The notes beneath the pieces are model-generated. The model saw nothing but the letters and a program-made list of their open reading frames with translations. It did no database searches and was not told the origin of the DNA. From the NCBI RefSeq assembly GCF_044784365.2, contig NZ_CP173062.2: a stretch of 64,000 nt of DNA; one strand, written 5' to 3'. Source of the stretch: Cetobacterium_A somerae. GTDB taxonomy: Bacteria; Fusobacteriota; Fusobacteriia; Fusobacteriales; Fusobacteriaceae. The stretch's first letter is position 1. Every line of letters starts with the position of its first letter. The position numbers were made by a program, and so were the translations under genes. Of the stretch, positions 25,897-35,528 are shown piece by piece.

Positions 25897-27582
25897 TTAA
25901 AATTGAAATTTATTTAAATAATTCTTAACATCTTCCATTATATCCTCTACACAATTATCTTCAAAAGGTGATTTTAATTTAGCAACTTTCAATAAATTTA
26001 AGAATGATTTTGTTCCACCCTCATGACAAAGATTTAAATAATCTTTCCAACTTTCTTGATAATTTTTATTCATTTTTTGCCAAAATTGTAAAGCACAAAT
26101 TTGAGCCAATGTATAATCTATATAATAAAATGGTACTTCAAATATATGAGCTTGTTGGAACCACCATGTTCCTTTTTCTAAAAATGGATTTTCTGAGTAA
26201 TCACAATGAGGTTTATAAGTTTTTTCGAGCTCTCTCCAGATAGATTTTCTTTCAGCTGGAGTTAAATTAGGATTCTCATAAACTTTATGTTGGAAATGAT
26301 CCACTAAAACTCCATAAGGTATAAATTTAATAGCACTACTTAAATGCAAATATTTATATTTATTTGTATCCTCTTTAAAGAAATTTTCCATCCAATTCCA
26401 AGTGAAAAACTCCATACTCATCGAATGTATTTCAGAACTTTCATATGTAGCCCATAATAACTCTGGAATTTCAATCCAACTTGATCTATAAACTTGAAAA
26501 GCATGTCCAGCTTCATGAGTTAAAACATCAATATCGCCACTTGTTCCATTAAAATTTGAAAAAATAAAAGGTGACTTATAATCTGGAATAAAAGTACAAT
26601 ATCCCCCTCCAGCTTTCCCTTTTTTAGTTGTTAAATCCATCAAATCATTTTCAATCATGAAATCAATAAACTCAGCGGTTTCAGATGAAAGTTCATGATA
26701 CATCTTTTTTCCTTGCTCAATAATCCAATTTGAATCTCCTTTAGGAGTTGGATTTCCATCATTAAACTCAAATTTTTCATCATAATACTTAAGAGTTTCT
26801 AATCCTAATCTTGTTTTTTGTTTTTCATATAAAGCAGAAGCTAATGGAACGATACTTTCAACAACTTGCTTTCTAAAAGAATCTACCATTTCAGCATTAT
26901 AGTCTACTCTATTCATTCTTAAGTATCCTAACTCTATAAAATTACTAAATCCTAACTTTTCAGCTATTTTTACTCTTATTTTTACAAGGTTATTAAATAT
27001 TTCATCAAATTTACTTTCGTTATTAATAAAAAAAGTTGATTTTGCTTCTTGAGCAGCTTTTCTTATAGTTCTATTTTTAGAAAGAATAAAAGGAGTCATC
27101 CCAGATAAATTTCTTTCTTTTCCATCAAATAATATCTTAGCAGAAGCCAAAAGTTTTACATACTTAGAAACTTCTTTATTTTCCTCTTGTAAATCTTCAA
27201 TAATATCTGAAGAGAATGTTTTTAAACTATTTTCCATCAATTTAAAAAGTTGATCTCCATATTCTAATACTAGTTTATCTTTATTACTATGATTTACCAT
27301 AATCTCATAAAAGTTGGTATCTAACTCTTGATAAAAAGGTGAAATCTCATCCCAGTATTCATTCTCATCGTCGTAAAATTTATCCTCAGTATTTATAGTG
27401 TGTCTAATATTAGCAATACTAGACATAGATGATATATTGTTTCTTATGGCATTAATTTCGTGAATTAAGTGTTTTTGTTCTTGAATATCAGTTGAAGCTT
27501 TTAAGTTTTCCATTAGATTTGTTAAAGTTTCTTTAATTAAATCATAATTAGGTCTTTCATATTTAAAATCTTTAAATTTCAT
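25897..27582 (-). CDS. M3-family oligoendopeptidase (PepF-like)
   Basis: A 561-residue cytosolic zinc metallopeptidase that cleaves short peptides after uptake. The zinc motif HEAGH is at 356-360 (His356, Glu357, His360), with the third ligand in the following helix (YESSEIHSMSMEFF near 385). There is no signal peptide. The length matches the shorter M3 branch (about 560-600 residues) found in Firmicutes and Fusobacteriota. It has a good promoter (27617-27645), an AGGAGG site and its own terminator, so it is monocistronic. It fits the window's peptide-uptake genes. Confidence 0.93.
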   Translation of the reverse strand: MKFKDFKYERPNYDLIKETLTNLMENLKASTDIQEQKHLIHEINAIRNNISSMSSIANIRHTINTEDKFYDDENEYWDEISPFYQELDTNFYEIMVNHSNKDKLVLEYGDQLFKLMENSLKTFSSDIIEDLQEENKEVSKYVKLLASAKILFDGKERNLSGMTPFILSKNRTIRKAAQEAKSTFFINNESKFDEIFNNLVKIRVKIAEKLGFSNFIELGYLRMNRVDYNAEMVDSFRKQVVESIVPLASALYEKQKTRLGLETLKYYDEKFEFNDGNPTPKGDSNWIIEQGKKMYHELSSETAEFIDFMIENDLMDLTTKKGKAGGGYCTFIPDYKSPFIFSNFNGTSGDIDVLTHEAGHAFQVYRSSWIEIPELLWATYESSEIHSMSMEFFTWNWMENFFKEDTNKYKYLHLSSAIKFIPYGVLVDHFQHKVYENPNLTPAERKSIWRELEKTYKPHCDYSENPFLEKGTWWFQQAHIFEVPFYYIDYTLAQICALQFWQKMNKNYQESWKDYLNLCHEGGTKSFLNLLKVAKLKSPFEDNCVEDIMEDVKNYLNKFQF

Positions 27583-27616
27583 AAATTCCTCCTTTATTTA
27601 TTTTAAAAATAACTCT

Positions 27617-27645
27617 ATTATAGAGGAAAATCTACATATCATCAA
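27617..27645 (-). promoter_or_regulatory. Promoter of the M3 peptidase gene
   Basis: On the minus strand TTGATG (27645-27640), a 17-base spacer and a perfect TATAAT (27622-27617), some 35 bases before the start codon. Confidence 0.7.
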
Positions 27646-27722
27646 CAAAAAAATTTTTAAAGGAAAAATATATATAATATTGTATAAAGACAAAAATGAA
27701 TTTTTTGAAAGGGGGTATGTAT

Positions 27723-28994
27723 ATGAAAAATATAGACAAGTTAGAGAAATTAAAAAAATCTTTTGAAAGAAATAAAGATTTAGTAACAGATGCCTTATAT
27801 AAAGACTTAGGGAAAAATTTTGAAGAAAGTAGGTTATCAGAGTATTACCCAGTTATATCTGAATTTGACTATTTTTTAAAGAATTTAGAAAAATGGAGTG
27901 AACCTGAAAAAATTAAAAGCTTTTTTAATTTTATAGGTTGTGGAACAATTATTCAACCTGAGCCTTACGGAAAAGTTTTAATTATTTCTCCATGGAATTA
28001 TCCTTTTAATTTAACTTTTATTCCTTTGATAGGTGCTATCGCTGCTGGAAATGAAGTTGTTTTAAAACCATCTGAAAATTCTAAATTTTCAAGTGAAATA
28101 ATAAAAAAAATAATTGAAGAAAGTGGTGTTGAAGATATTTCTGTTGTATTAGGAGATAGAGAAACAACAAAAGAGCTTTTAAATTCAAAGTTTGATTATA
28201 TATTTTTTACTGGTAGTACAAAAGTTGGAAAAGAGGTATATTTAAAAGCGGCTGAAACATTAACACCAGTGACACTAGAGCTAGGAGGAAAATCACCTGT
28301 TATAATAGAGGATGAACATTGTTTGCAAGACGCTGTAGAGAAAATAATTTGGGGTAAATTTTTTAATAGAGGCCAAACATGTGTAGCTCCTGATTATATT
28401 TATCTACCAACGGGATTGAAAGATCAATTTGTAGAATTAACTAGAGAGTATATTAGAAAAAATGGAGATGTTCAAGGAAAAATAATAAATGATGAGCACT
28501 TTGAAAGATTAGAAAATTTGTTAAATAATCAAAATATAATCTATCAAAATGGAAAAATAGATGACGACACTAAAAATAAAGGATTATTTCCATTTACAAT
28601 AGTTTTAAATCCTAAAGATGATGATCCTATTTCTCAAGAGGAAATCTTTGGTCCAATTCTTCCTTTAGTTGAATATGAAAGTTTAGAAAAAGTTTATTGG
28701 GATTTAAGATTAAAACCTGCTCCATTAGCTCTTTACATTTTTAGAAGTGATAAAGGTAATTTATCTACAAAAGGGTTAAAAGCAGGAGGTGTATGTATAA
28801 ATAGTACTATGCTGCAAATTATTGATAAAAGAGTTCCTTTTGGTGGAGTAGGTTACAGTGGACTTGGACAGTATCATGGTAAATATACATTTGATACATT
28901 TACTCACTATAAACCAATTTTTGAAGGAAGTGGTATAAAAATATCTATGCTAAGAAAAGTTATTAATCTAATTTTAAATAAAATAAAAAAATAA
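27723..28994 (+). CDS. NAD(P)-dependent aldehyde dehydrogenase (class 3-like)
   Basis: A 423-residue short-form aldehyde dehydrogenase that oxidises an aldehyde to a carboxylic acid. Catalytic Glu186 lies in LELGGKSP and nucleophile Cys220 in NRGQTCVAPDY; the cofactor turn is FFTGSTKVGK (161-170). The C-terminal GLKAGGVCINSTMLQ and PFGGVGYSGLGQYHGK are typical of the class 3/YwdH group, which acts on fatty or aromatic aldehydes. The C-terminus is basic and may contact membrane. I start at 27723, because AAAGGGGG sits seven bases before this ATG; upstream in-frame ATGs at 27696 and 27717 lack a placed ribosome site. Confidence 0.92.
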   Translation: MKNIDKLEKLKKSFERNKDLVTDALYKDLGKNFEESRLSEYYPVISEFDYFLKNLEKWSEPEKIKSFFNFIGCGTIIQPEPYGKVLIISPWNYPFNLTFIPLIGAIAAGNEVVLKPSENSKFSSEIIKKIIEESGVEDISVVLGDRETTKELLNSKFDYIFFTGSTKVGKEVYLKAAETLTPVTLELGGKSPVIIEDEHCLQDAVEKIIWGKFFNRGQTCVAPDYIYLPTGLKDQFVELTREYIRKNGDVQGKIINDEHFERLENLLNNQNIIYQNGKIDDDTKNKGLFPFTIVLNPKDDDPISQEEIFGPILPLVEYESLEKVYWDLRLKPAPLALYIFRSDKGNLSTKGLKAGGVCINSTMLQIIDKRVPFGGVGYSGLGQYHGKYTFDTFTHYKPIFEGSGIKISMLRKVINLILNKIKK

Positions 28995-29077
28995 ATAAAA
29001 GTAAAAATAAATGTAGTGCTTCTTAAGAAAATATTATACAATATATACGATACTAGAAAGATATTTAAGGAGAAAAC

Positions 29078-29581
29078 ATGAAAAAAGGATTAATCGCTTT
29101 ATTTTTAGCAGCAAGTACAGCAGCATTTTCAATGGATGCACATTTAAGATTAGGAGCTATAACAAACGCTGGTTCTTATAACAAAGAGGATAAGAGTTTT
29201 GAAAGCTACGCGCCAACATTAGGATTAGAAATTACTCAAACTTTACTTTTAGCAGATGTAGGAGTGGGAATTGCTTATAATGGAAAAACTTCAGGAACAG
29301 ATATTGAAACAGTACCAGCTTATGGACTAATTAAAATGAATCTATTCCCAGTTGGAGTAAAACCATACTTAGTTGGAAAAGTTGGAAAAGTTTTATATAC
29401 TCGTGATAGCGTATCTAATTCAAATCCTGATGGAAAATATTTCTATGGTGCTGGAGTAGGTATGGATATATTCGCACTACAAGGTGAAATATTATACTCT
29501 GTTACAAAAATAGATGGAGATAAAAGAGGGAATGATAATTTAGAGCAAATTAGCTTTACATTAGGATATAACTTCTTCTAA
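29078..29581 (+). CDS. Small outer-membrane beta-barrel protein
   Basis: A 167-residue protein with a clear Sec signal (MKKGLIALFLAASTAAFS) followed by alternating polar/hydrophobic strands rich in Gly and aromatic residues. It ends in an aromatic pair (LGYNFF), the usual C-terminal signal for outer-membrane insertion. About eight strands fit the length, as in OmpW- or OmpA-like barrels. The specific role is unknown. It has a TAAGGAG ribosome site and is followed by a strong terminator. Confidence 0.75.
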   Translation: MKKGLIALFLAASTAAFSMDAHLRLGAITNAGSYNKEDKSFESYAPTLGLEITQTLLLADVGVGIAYNGKTSGTDIETVPAYGLIKMNLFPVGVKPYLVGKVGKVLYTRDSVSNSNPDGKYFYGAGVGMDIFALQGEILYSVTKIDGDKRGNDNLEQISFTLGYNFF

Positions 29582-29593
29582 AATAAAAATAAG

Positions 29594-29622
29594 AAAAGGG
29601 AGTTTTAAAAACTCCCTTTTTA
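29594..29622. terminator. Bidirectional intrinsic terminator
   Basis: AAAAGGGAGT and ACTCCCTTTT form a ten-pair stem with a seven-base loop between convergent genes, with T runs on both strands. Confidence 0.87.
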
Positions 29623-29626
29623 TATA

Positions 29627-30424
29627 TTAAATATTTTCTAAAGAAAATAAAGTAGATAAATATTTTGCAACTCCATTTTCATCATTTGTTAAATCTAATG
29701 TATCGAACTCTTTTTTTAAGTCTTCAAAACCATTTTTCATAACAAGTCCTTTTCCAGCAACTTTAAGCATTTCGTAATCGTTAAAAGCATCTCCAAAGGC
29801 AATTGTATGCTTTAAACTAATATTTTTTAATTTAGCTATCATTTCAAGAGCTTTTCCTTTAGATGTTTCAAAGTGAACGATATCAAGATAATCCTCTTGA
29901 GATATAAAGGCGTTCACTTCATCGTATTTGTTAAAGTAAGATGATAGGTGTTTTAATTTTTCACCATCTCTATCCATTAAAACTATCTTTTCAAAAGTAT
30001 ATAGATTAATATTTTCTAAATTTATTTCAATAGGATCTTCAAGTGGATTGTATAAAAAAGTATTGGCTTTATCAATTGTTCCCTCTTCTATATATACTTG
30101 AGTTCCATACGTAGCGAAAAATACGCAATCCTCTTCTAAAGATTTTTTAAAAACTTCATTGACTATGTTAGAATCCAATGTTCTTTGGAAAATTAACTCC
30201 CCTTTATTATTATAAATAGTAGTTCCGTTATTACAGACAATTTCGCCATTTAATTCCAAAGTATCATAAATATGTTTAGCTCCTTTATAACTTCTACCTG
30301 TAGCTATTATAAATTCAATTCCTCTCTCCTTTAATAAAGTTACAATTTTTTTTGTATATTCAGAAACATTTTTGTTTTTGTCTACTAAAGTCCCATCTAA
30401 ATCAGAAACTATTAACTTATACAT
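29627..30424 (-). CDS. Cof-type HAD-superfamily phosphatase
   Basis: A 265-residue cytosolic sugar-phosphate or cofactor phosphatase of the Cof (HAD IIB) subfamily. Motif I is SDLDGTLVD (Asp8 nucleophile, Asp10), motif II IIATGRSY near 40, and motifs III/IV KGKALEMIAKL and AFGDAFNDYEML near 190 and 213. A cap domain lies between motifs II and III. The substrate cannot be told. It has its own consensus promoter at 30456-30484. Confidence 0.9.
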   Translation of the reverse strand: MYKLIVSDLDGTLVDKNKNVSEYTKKIVTLLKERGIEFIIATGRSYKGAKHIYDTLELNGEIVCNNGTTIYNNKGELIFQRTLDSNIVNEVFKKSLEEDCVFFATYGTQVYIEEGTIDKANTFLYNPLEDPIEINLENINLYTFEKIVLMDRDGEKLKHLSSYFNKYDEVNAFISQEDYLDIVHFETSKGKALEMIAKLKNISLKHTIAFGDAFNDYEMLKVAGKGLVMKNGFEDLKKEFDTLDLTNDENGVAKYLSTLFSLENI

Positions 30425-30455
30425 ACATTCCCCCTAAACTCTTTTTATATTTATT

Positions 30456-30484
30456 ATTATAGTATCAAAAGATTGGAATTTCAA
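30456..30484 (-). promoter_or_regulatory. Promoter of the HAD phosphatase gene
   Basis: On the minus strand TTGAAA (30484-30479), a 17-base spacer and a perfect TATAAT (30461-30456), about 32 bases before the start codon. Confidence 0.72.
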
Positions 30485-30573
30485 TATTAATTATTTTCAA
30501 TAACTATAAAATATGTTAAAATATTAAAAAACATATGTAACAACGTAAAAAAATCAGGAGTAAAGGAAGTTAA

Positions 30574-32928
30574 ATGAAAAAATCAAAGGTTTTAATTTTA
30601 CATGAAAGTGAAAGTACAAAAATATCCCTTGAAGAGTTAGGATTACATCTACTGCAAGATTATGATTTTGAATTTTTAAATATCTTAGACTATTTAAAAT
30701 CTAACTTTAAAATCTATGACTTTATAGTGTTTGATAGCTATAATGACTATGTATTTGAATACTTTAAAGAAAAAGCAGATAGAATAATTGTATCAGTCAA
30801 TATTTTAAAAGAAGAGAGACCCTCAGACTATATAAAAAGAGGAGCAGGAAACTTTCTTTTAAAACCATATTCTTTAAAAGAGATTAGGTTAGTTTTAGAC
30901 CAACTAAAAGAAAATCTTTTAATTAAAGAAGAAGCAGAAGAAAATAGATTAAAGTTTTATACTCTATTAGATAATATTCCTTATATGGCTTGGTTTAAAA
31001 ATAAAGATAGTGAGTACATGATTGTTAATAACGAGTTTAAAGAACATTGTGGAAAAGACTTTGAAACAATAAGAGGAAAAGGGGATCAGTTCGTATGGGA
31101 TGGCATGATTGGGGAAAATTGTCGTCAATATGACTTAAAGGTTATGACAGAGAGAAAGCAACTAGTTTTCGATGAAATAATTCCAGGTAAAAAAGGTTAT
31201 AAACAATTTAATATCTACAAAGTTCCTGTTGTAGATAGAAAAAATAATATTTTAGGAACAATGGGGATTGCAAAAGATATAACAGATTTAAAAAATAAAG
31301 ATGTAAAATTTGATATTCTATTGGAAAATATGCCTTTTGCTGTATTTACCAAAAATAGAAACGGAGATATTATACAAAACAATTCAACATTTTATAAGTT
31401 AACTGATGTTAATAGATTTTCTTATATTTCATTAAAAGAAGAGGATTTTTTAGGCAAAGAGCATAAAGAAAGTATTGAAATTGAAGATAAAGATGTCATT
31501 CACAATAAAAGTAATATATCTTTAGTGAGAACATTAAAAACAAAAAATGGAGAAAAAATAGTTGAAGTTTTCAAATCACCAATTATTGATATATCTGGTG
31601 AGGTTATAGGTATTGTTTGTACAATGAGAGATGTTACAGAGATGAAGAGTCAGGAAGCTAAAATAAAAAGAATGGCTTATACAGACTCATTAACTGGACT
31701 AGCTAATCGAAGAGGGCTATACAACTATGTAGAAAGTCAATTAGTTAGAAAGTATTCTGATGTAACAATTATGTTTATGGATTTAGATAACTTTAAATCT
31801 TTAAACGATAGTTTTGGTCATCAGCATGGTGATAAAATCCTAATTGAATTTGGAGAGGATTTACAGACGATTTGTAGAGATGGATTCGTTTCTAGAATTG
31901 GTGGAGATGAGTTTGTAATTGTTTGGGAAGGAAAACTGAATAAGGAATTAGCCACAGATATGGCAGAAAAAATCCTTAATCTTTTAAGTGGTAAAAAACG
32001 GAAATTTAATAAATTATCTGCAAGTATTGGAATTGTTACTGGTAATACTGGTGAAGAAACAATAGATAATTTTTTAACTAAAGGGGATTTAGCACTATAT
32101 AAAGCCAAAGATCAAGGAAAAAATCAATATGTTTTTTATAATCGTGATTTAGATAAAAAAAGATGTTTAAATGAGGAGATAGAACAAGATTTAAGAAACG
32201 CTTTAGATAAAGATGAACTTGAACTTCACTATCAACCTCAATACACATGCAGTAAAGAACTTGTGGGATTAGAAGCACTCCTTAGATGGAATAATGATAA
32301 ATATAGAAAAGTACCTATAGTAGACATAATAAATATTATGGAAAAATCTACTTTAATAGATGAAATTGGAAAGTTTATAATAAAAAGTGCTTTCTCTTTT
32401 GCTAAAAAAATAAATGAAAATAGAGAAAAAAAAGTAATAGTTTCTGTTAATATCTCAGCAGTTCAAATAATGAAGCATAATTTTGTTAGAACTATTAAAA
32501 AAATCATAACTGAAACAGAAGTTAATCCTAGTTATGTTGGGATAGAAATCACAGAAACTGTATTATTACAAAATATCGGAGAAAATATTCTTAAAATAAA
32601 AGAACTTAAAGATATTGGAATTAAAATATCTTTAGATGATTTTGGAACTGGATACTCTTCATTTAGTTATCTTGTAAAGATACCTCTTTCTAATATTAAA
32701 ATTGATAAAAGTTTTATTTGGGGTATGAAAGATAGTGAAGAATACAGAACTTTAGTTAAGCTTTGTATTGATACTGCCCATGCTTTAAACTTAAAGGTTG
32801 TTGCAGAGGGAGTTGAAACAGTAGAAGACTTAGTTTTATTAAAATATATGAAGGCTGACTTTATTCAAGGATACCTTTTTTCTAAGCCACTACCAAAGCA
32901 TATAATAGAAGCAACTGTATTACAATAA
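30574..32928 (+). CDS. Cyclic-di-GMP protein with degenerate receiver, two PAS, GGDEF and EAL domains
   Basis: A 784-residue soluble signalling protein. Residues 1-120 resemble a receiver domain: LLKPYSLKEI keeps the conserved Lys, but the acidic pair near the N-terminus is replaced by HESES. Two PAS domains follow (about 125-240 and 245-365). The GGDEF domain has an intact RIGGDEFVIV (near 443), and the EAL domain keeps EALLRW, DDFGTGYSS, KIDKSF and GVETVEDL. Both synthesis and breakdown of cyclic-di-GMP are therefore possible; which dominates cannot be read from sequence. There is no transmembrane helix. It stands alone, with an AAAGGAAG site and a strong terminator. Confidence 0.92.
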   Translation: MKKSKVLILHESESTKISLEELGLHLLQDYDFEFLNILDYLKSNFKIYDFIVFDSYNDYVFEYFKEKADRIIVSVNILKEERPSDYIKRGAGNFLLKPYSLKEIRLVLDQLKENLLIKEEAEENRLKFYTLLDNIPYMAWFKNKDSEYMIVNNEFKEHCGKDFETIRGKGDQFVWDGMIGENCRQYDLKVMTERKQLVFDEIIPGKKGYKQFNIYKVPVVDRKNNILGTMGIAKDITDLKNKDVKFDILLENMPFAVFTKNRNGDIIQNNSTFYKLTDVNRFSYISLKEEDFLGKEHKESIEIEDKDVIHNKSNISLVRTLKTKNGEKIVEVFKSPIIDISGEVIGIVCTMRDVTEMKSQEAKIKRMAYTDSLTGLANRRGLYNYVESQLVRKYSDVTIMFMDLDNFKSLNDSFGHQHGDKILIEFGEDLQTICRDGFVSRIGGDEFVIVWEGKLNKELATDMAEKILNLLSGKKRKFNKLSASIGIVTGNTGEETIDNFLTKGDLALYKAKDQGKNQYVFYNRDLDKKRCLNEEIEQDLRNALDKDELELHYQPQYTCSKELVGLEALLRWNNDKYRKVPIVDIINIMEKSTLIDEIGKFIIKSAFSFAKKINENREKKVIVSVNISAVQIMKHNFVRTIKKIITETEVNPSYVGIEITETVLLQNIGENILKIKELKDIGIKISLDDFGTGYSSFSYLVKIPLSNIKIDKSFIWGMKDSEEYRTLVKLCIDTAHALNLKVVAEGVETVEDLVLLKYMKADFIQGYLFSKPLPKHIIEATVLQ

Positions 32929-32942
32929 AAAAATTAATTTTG

Positions 32943-32978
32943 AAGAGTAAAAGTATAAAACTTTTGCTCTTTTTTTTT
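32943..32978 (+). terminator. Intrinsic terminator of the GGDEF-EAL gene
   Basis: AAGAGTAAAAG pairs with CTTTTGCTCTT (one G-U pair), followed by a run of eight or more T. Confidence 0.87.
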
Positions 32979-33054
32979 CGTCAAAAAATTTAGGGATTTT
33001 AACAAAAACGCCGTATAATAAATTATAATGTTAAATAAAATTTAGGAGGAAAGT

Positions 33055-33984
33055 ATGGAAAGAATTAATACTTTAAAAAACGAGATTTCTAAAAAGGTAA
33101 TTGGACAAAAAGACATGGTCGAAAAAATTCTGATAGGAATCTTAACAGGAAACCATATTCTATTAGAAGGTCTTCCTGGATTAGCAAAATCACTGACAGT
33201 AAACACAATAGCGGAAACTTTAGGATTAAGTTTTTCAAGAATTCAATTTACACCAGATTTATTACCTAGTGATATTGTAGGAACAGAGATGTATAATGAA
33301 AAGACAGGAGATTTTAGTGTAAAAAAAGGGCCTATATTTGCTAATATAGTTTTAGCTGATGAAATAAACAGAGCTCCTGCGAAGGTTCAATCTGCTCTTT
33401 TAGAAGCTATGCAAGAGAAACAAGTTACAATAGCTAGTGAGACATTTAAATTAGATAAACCATTTATAGTTTTAGCAACTCAAAACCCTATAGAGCAAGA
33501 TGGAACATACCCGTTACCAGAAGCTCAACAAGATAGATTTTTAATGAAAGTGAAAATAGAGTATCCTACATATGAAGAGGAGATGGAAATACTTGATCTA
33601 CTAACAGGTGAAAAAGAGTTTTCAGATATTCCTATAAATACAATTGTATCTCTACAGGATTTAGAAGAAATCAAAGAAACAATAAAGAAAGTTGTTATAG
33701 ATCAAAAATTAAAAAAATATATTTTAGATATTGTATTTAAGACTAGAGAGCACTCTGATTATATAGCTTGTGGAGCTTCTCCTAGAGCTAGTATAAGCTT
33801 GGTTATAGCATCTAAAGCTGCTGCATTTTTAGATGGAAGAGATTTTGTAATGCCACAAGATATAAAGAAAGTTATTTATGATGTATTACGTCATAGACTT
33901 ATTTTAACATATGAAGCTGAAGCAGAGGATAAAAAGGTAGAAGATATAATAGATGATATACTAAAAACAGTTATTTTACCATAA
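33055..33984 (+). CDS. moxR: MoxR-family AAA+ ATPase
   Basis: A 309-residue AAA+ ATPase that acts as a chaperone for partner von Willebrand A proteins. Walker A is GLPGLAKS (near 43), followed by the Walker B segment ADEINRAPAKVQSALLEAMQE and sensor TQNPIEQDGTYPLPEAQQDRF. It is the first gene of a tight seven-gene plus-strand operon (33055-39545) with the MoxR-DUF58-BatABCD layout linked to envelope integrity and aerotolerance in Bacteroides. A TATAAT box lies at 33014-33019, and AGGAGG precedes the start. Confidence 0.92.
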   Translation: MERINTLKNEISKKVIGQKDMVEKILIGILTGNHILLEGLPGLAKSLTVNTIAETLGLSFSRIQFTPDLLPSDIVGTEMYNEKTGDFSVKKGPIFANIVLADEINRAPAKVQSALLEAMQEKQVTIASETFKLDKPFIVLATQNPIEQDGTYPLPEAQQDRFLMKVKIEYPTYEEEMEILDLLTGEKEFSDIPINTIVSLQDLEEIKETIKKVVIDQKLKKYILDIVFKTREHSDYIACGASPRASISLVIASKAAAFLDGRDFVMPQDIKKVIYDVLRHRLILTYEAEAEDKKVEDIIDDILKTVILP

Positions 33985-33993
33985 GGAGAGGCT

Positions 33994-34824
33994 ATGGATA
34001 ATAAATTAGAGAGTAAAAAGGAACTTTTAAAAAAGATAAAAAATATCGAAATAAAAGCTACTATTTTATCTGATAATATTTTTGCAGGACAGTATCAATC
34101 TTGTTTAAAAGGAAATGGAATGGAGTTCTCAGATATTAGGAGATATGCTCCAGGAGATGATGTAAAAAAAATAGATTGGAAGGTTACTGCTAAACAAAGA
34201 AAAGCTTATGTAAAAGAGTTTGTAGAGGAGAGAGAACTTTCTGTCTTTTTATTAGTTGACATATCAGCGTCTAATAGATTCAAAGAGAAATTAGACCTTA
34301 TAACAGAATTAGTTGGAAGTTTAGCATTTAGTGCTAATAAAAACGGTGATAGAGTAGGAGCACTATTTTTTTCTAATCAAATTGAGAGAGTTATTCCATT
34401 AAAAAAAGGGAAAAAACATACATTATCTATAATTGAAAATTTATTGACGATTAATCCCAAAGGGGATAAAACAGATATTGCTATGGCTTTAAGATACTTT
34501 GGAAAAGTTTTTAAAAGAAGATCAGTTATCTTCCTAATATCAGATTTTTTAGATGATAACTATGAAAAAGAGTTAAAAATACTATCTCAACGACATGAAA
34601 TTATACCAGTTAGAATTGGTGATAAAAAATATGAATCACTTCCAATTGGAGCTATTTTTACTTTAGAAGATGCTGAAACTGGAGAACAAATAGTTGTTGA
34701 AAATTATAAAGAGAATAGTAGTAATATAAATATAAATAATATTTCCAATGGAATAAATTTATATGTTGGAGAGGATTATGTAAAAGAGATTTCAAAATTC
34801 TTTAATAGAGGGAGAGTGCGATGA
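33994..34824 (+). CDS. DUF58-domain protein of the MoxR/Bat operon
   Basis: A 276-residue cytosolic protein. The DUF58 signature FSDIRRYAPGDDVKKIDWKV is present near 46-65, followed by a von Willebrand A-like fold starting at LLVDISASNRF (DISAS metal-site motif) near 88. DUF58 proteins are regular partners of MoxR ATPases; their biochemical role is not settled. The stop overlaps the start of the next gene by four bases (ATGA), so translation is coupled. Confidence 0.9.
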   Translation: MDNKLESKKELLKKIKNIEIKATILSDNIFAGQYQSCLKGNGMEFSDIRRYAPGDDVKKIDWKVTAKQRKAYVKEFVEERELSVFLLVDISASNRFKEKLDLITELVGSLAFSANKNGDRVGALFFSNQIERVIPLKKGKKHTLSIIENLLTINPKGDKTDIAMALRYFGKVFKRRSVIFLISDFLDDNYEKELKILSQRHEIIPVRIGDKKYESLPIGAIFTLEDAETGEQIVVENYKENSSNININNISNGINLYVGEDYVKEISKFFNRGRVR

Positions 34825-35528
34825 AAAAAATAGCTATTGGTATTTTTCTTTTACTTTCTCTACTATCTTTTAGCAAAGAGTATAATATAGGTGATAAAAT
34901 CACTCTAAAAATAGAGGGTGTTATTGATAAAGGTGAAATTGAAAAAGCTTTAGAAGATTACAAGATATCATCTTTAGAAAAGGATAAAGATGGTTCTTAT
35001 ATTGTAACATTTACTACATATAAAGTCGGTGAAAATGAAATCCAAATTGGTGATAAAAAACTGAAGATAGATGTAGTTTCAACAATAGAACCTTCTGAAA
35101 AAGAGATTTACGAAGCTCTTTCAAACCCTAATAATACATATATAGAAACTGATTATCCACATATGGGAATTTTAGCAACTATAGCAGGAATAATTGCTGT
35201 TATAACAGCATTTTTTATGCATTTAGTGGATAGAGCTAAAGATCCATATATTATATTTAAAAAAGGGATGTCTAAAGTCAATGAATCCAATTGGAAAGAG
35301 AAGATTAGTTTAGAATTACGTAGATATATAGATAATATGTATGGAACTAATTTCTTAGGAGGAGAATACAATATTGTCTCTCCTATAACTGAAGAGGATA
35401 TTGATTTTATTAAAAATATGGATTATTTAAAATTTGCCCCTAATAGAGATGGTGATTATTTAGAATATAAAAAGAGAACCTTTGAAATAGTAGAGAGATT
35501 AAGAAAGGAGAAAAAGAACAGTGTATAA
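34821..35528 (+). CDS. Membrane protein of the Bat operon, function unassigned
   Basis: A 235-residue protein with a Sec signal (MKKIAIGIFLLLSLLSFS), a periplasmic beta-rich stretch to about residue 110 (KYNIGDKITLKIEGV type), one transmembrane helix near 113-134 and a cytosolic tail of about 100 residues. The position between DUF58 and BatA matches the small, poorly conserved membrane protein often found there. It overlaps DUF58 by four bases and BatA by eight. I cannot assign a biochemical role. Confidence 0.8.
   Translation: MKKIAIGIFLLLSLLSFSKEYNIGDKITLKIEGVIDKGEIEKALEDYKISSLEKDKDGSYIVTFTTYKVGENEIQIGDKKLKIDVVSTIEPSEKEIYEALSNPNNTYIETDYPHMGILATIAGIIAVITAFFMHLVDRAKDPYIIFKKGMSKVNESNWKEKISLELRRYIDNMYGTNFLGGEYNIVSPITEEDIDFIKNMDYLKFAPNRDGDYLEYKKRTFEIVERLRKEKKNSV

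Noticed and set aside
2757..30538. ACATATGT motif in the intergenic regions near 2757, 11829 and 30531
   Set aside because: About three chance occurrences of this eight-base string are expected in 64 kb of such AT-rich DNA, and the flanks are not shared, so I do not call it an operator.
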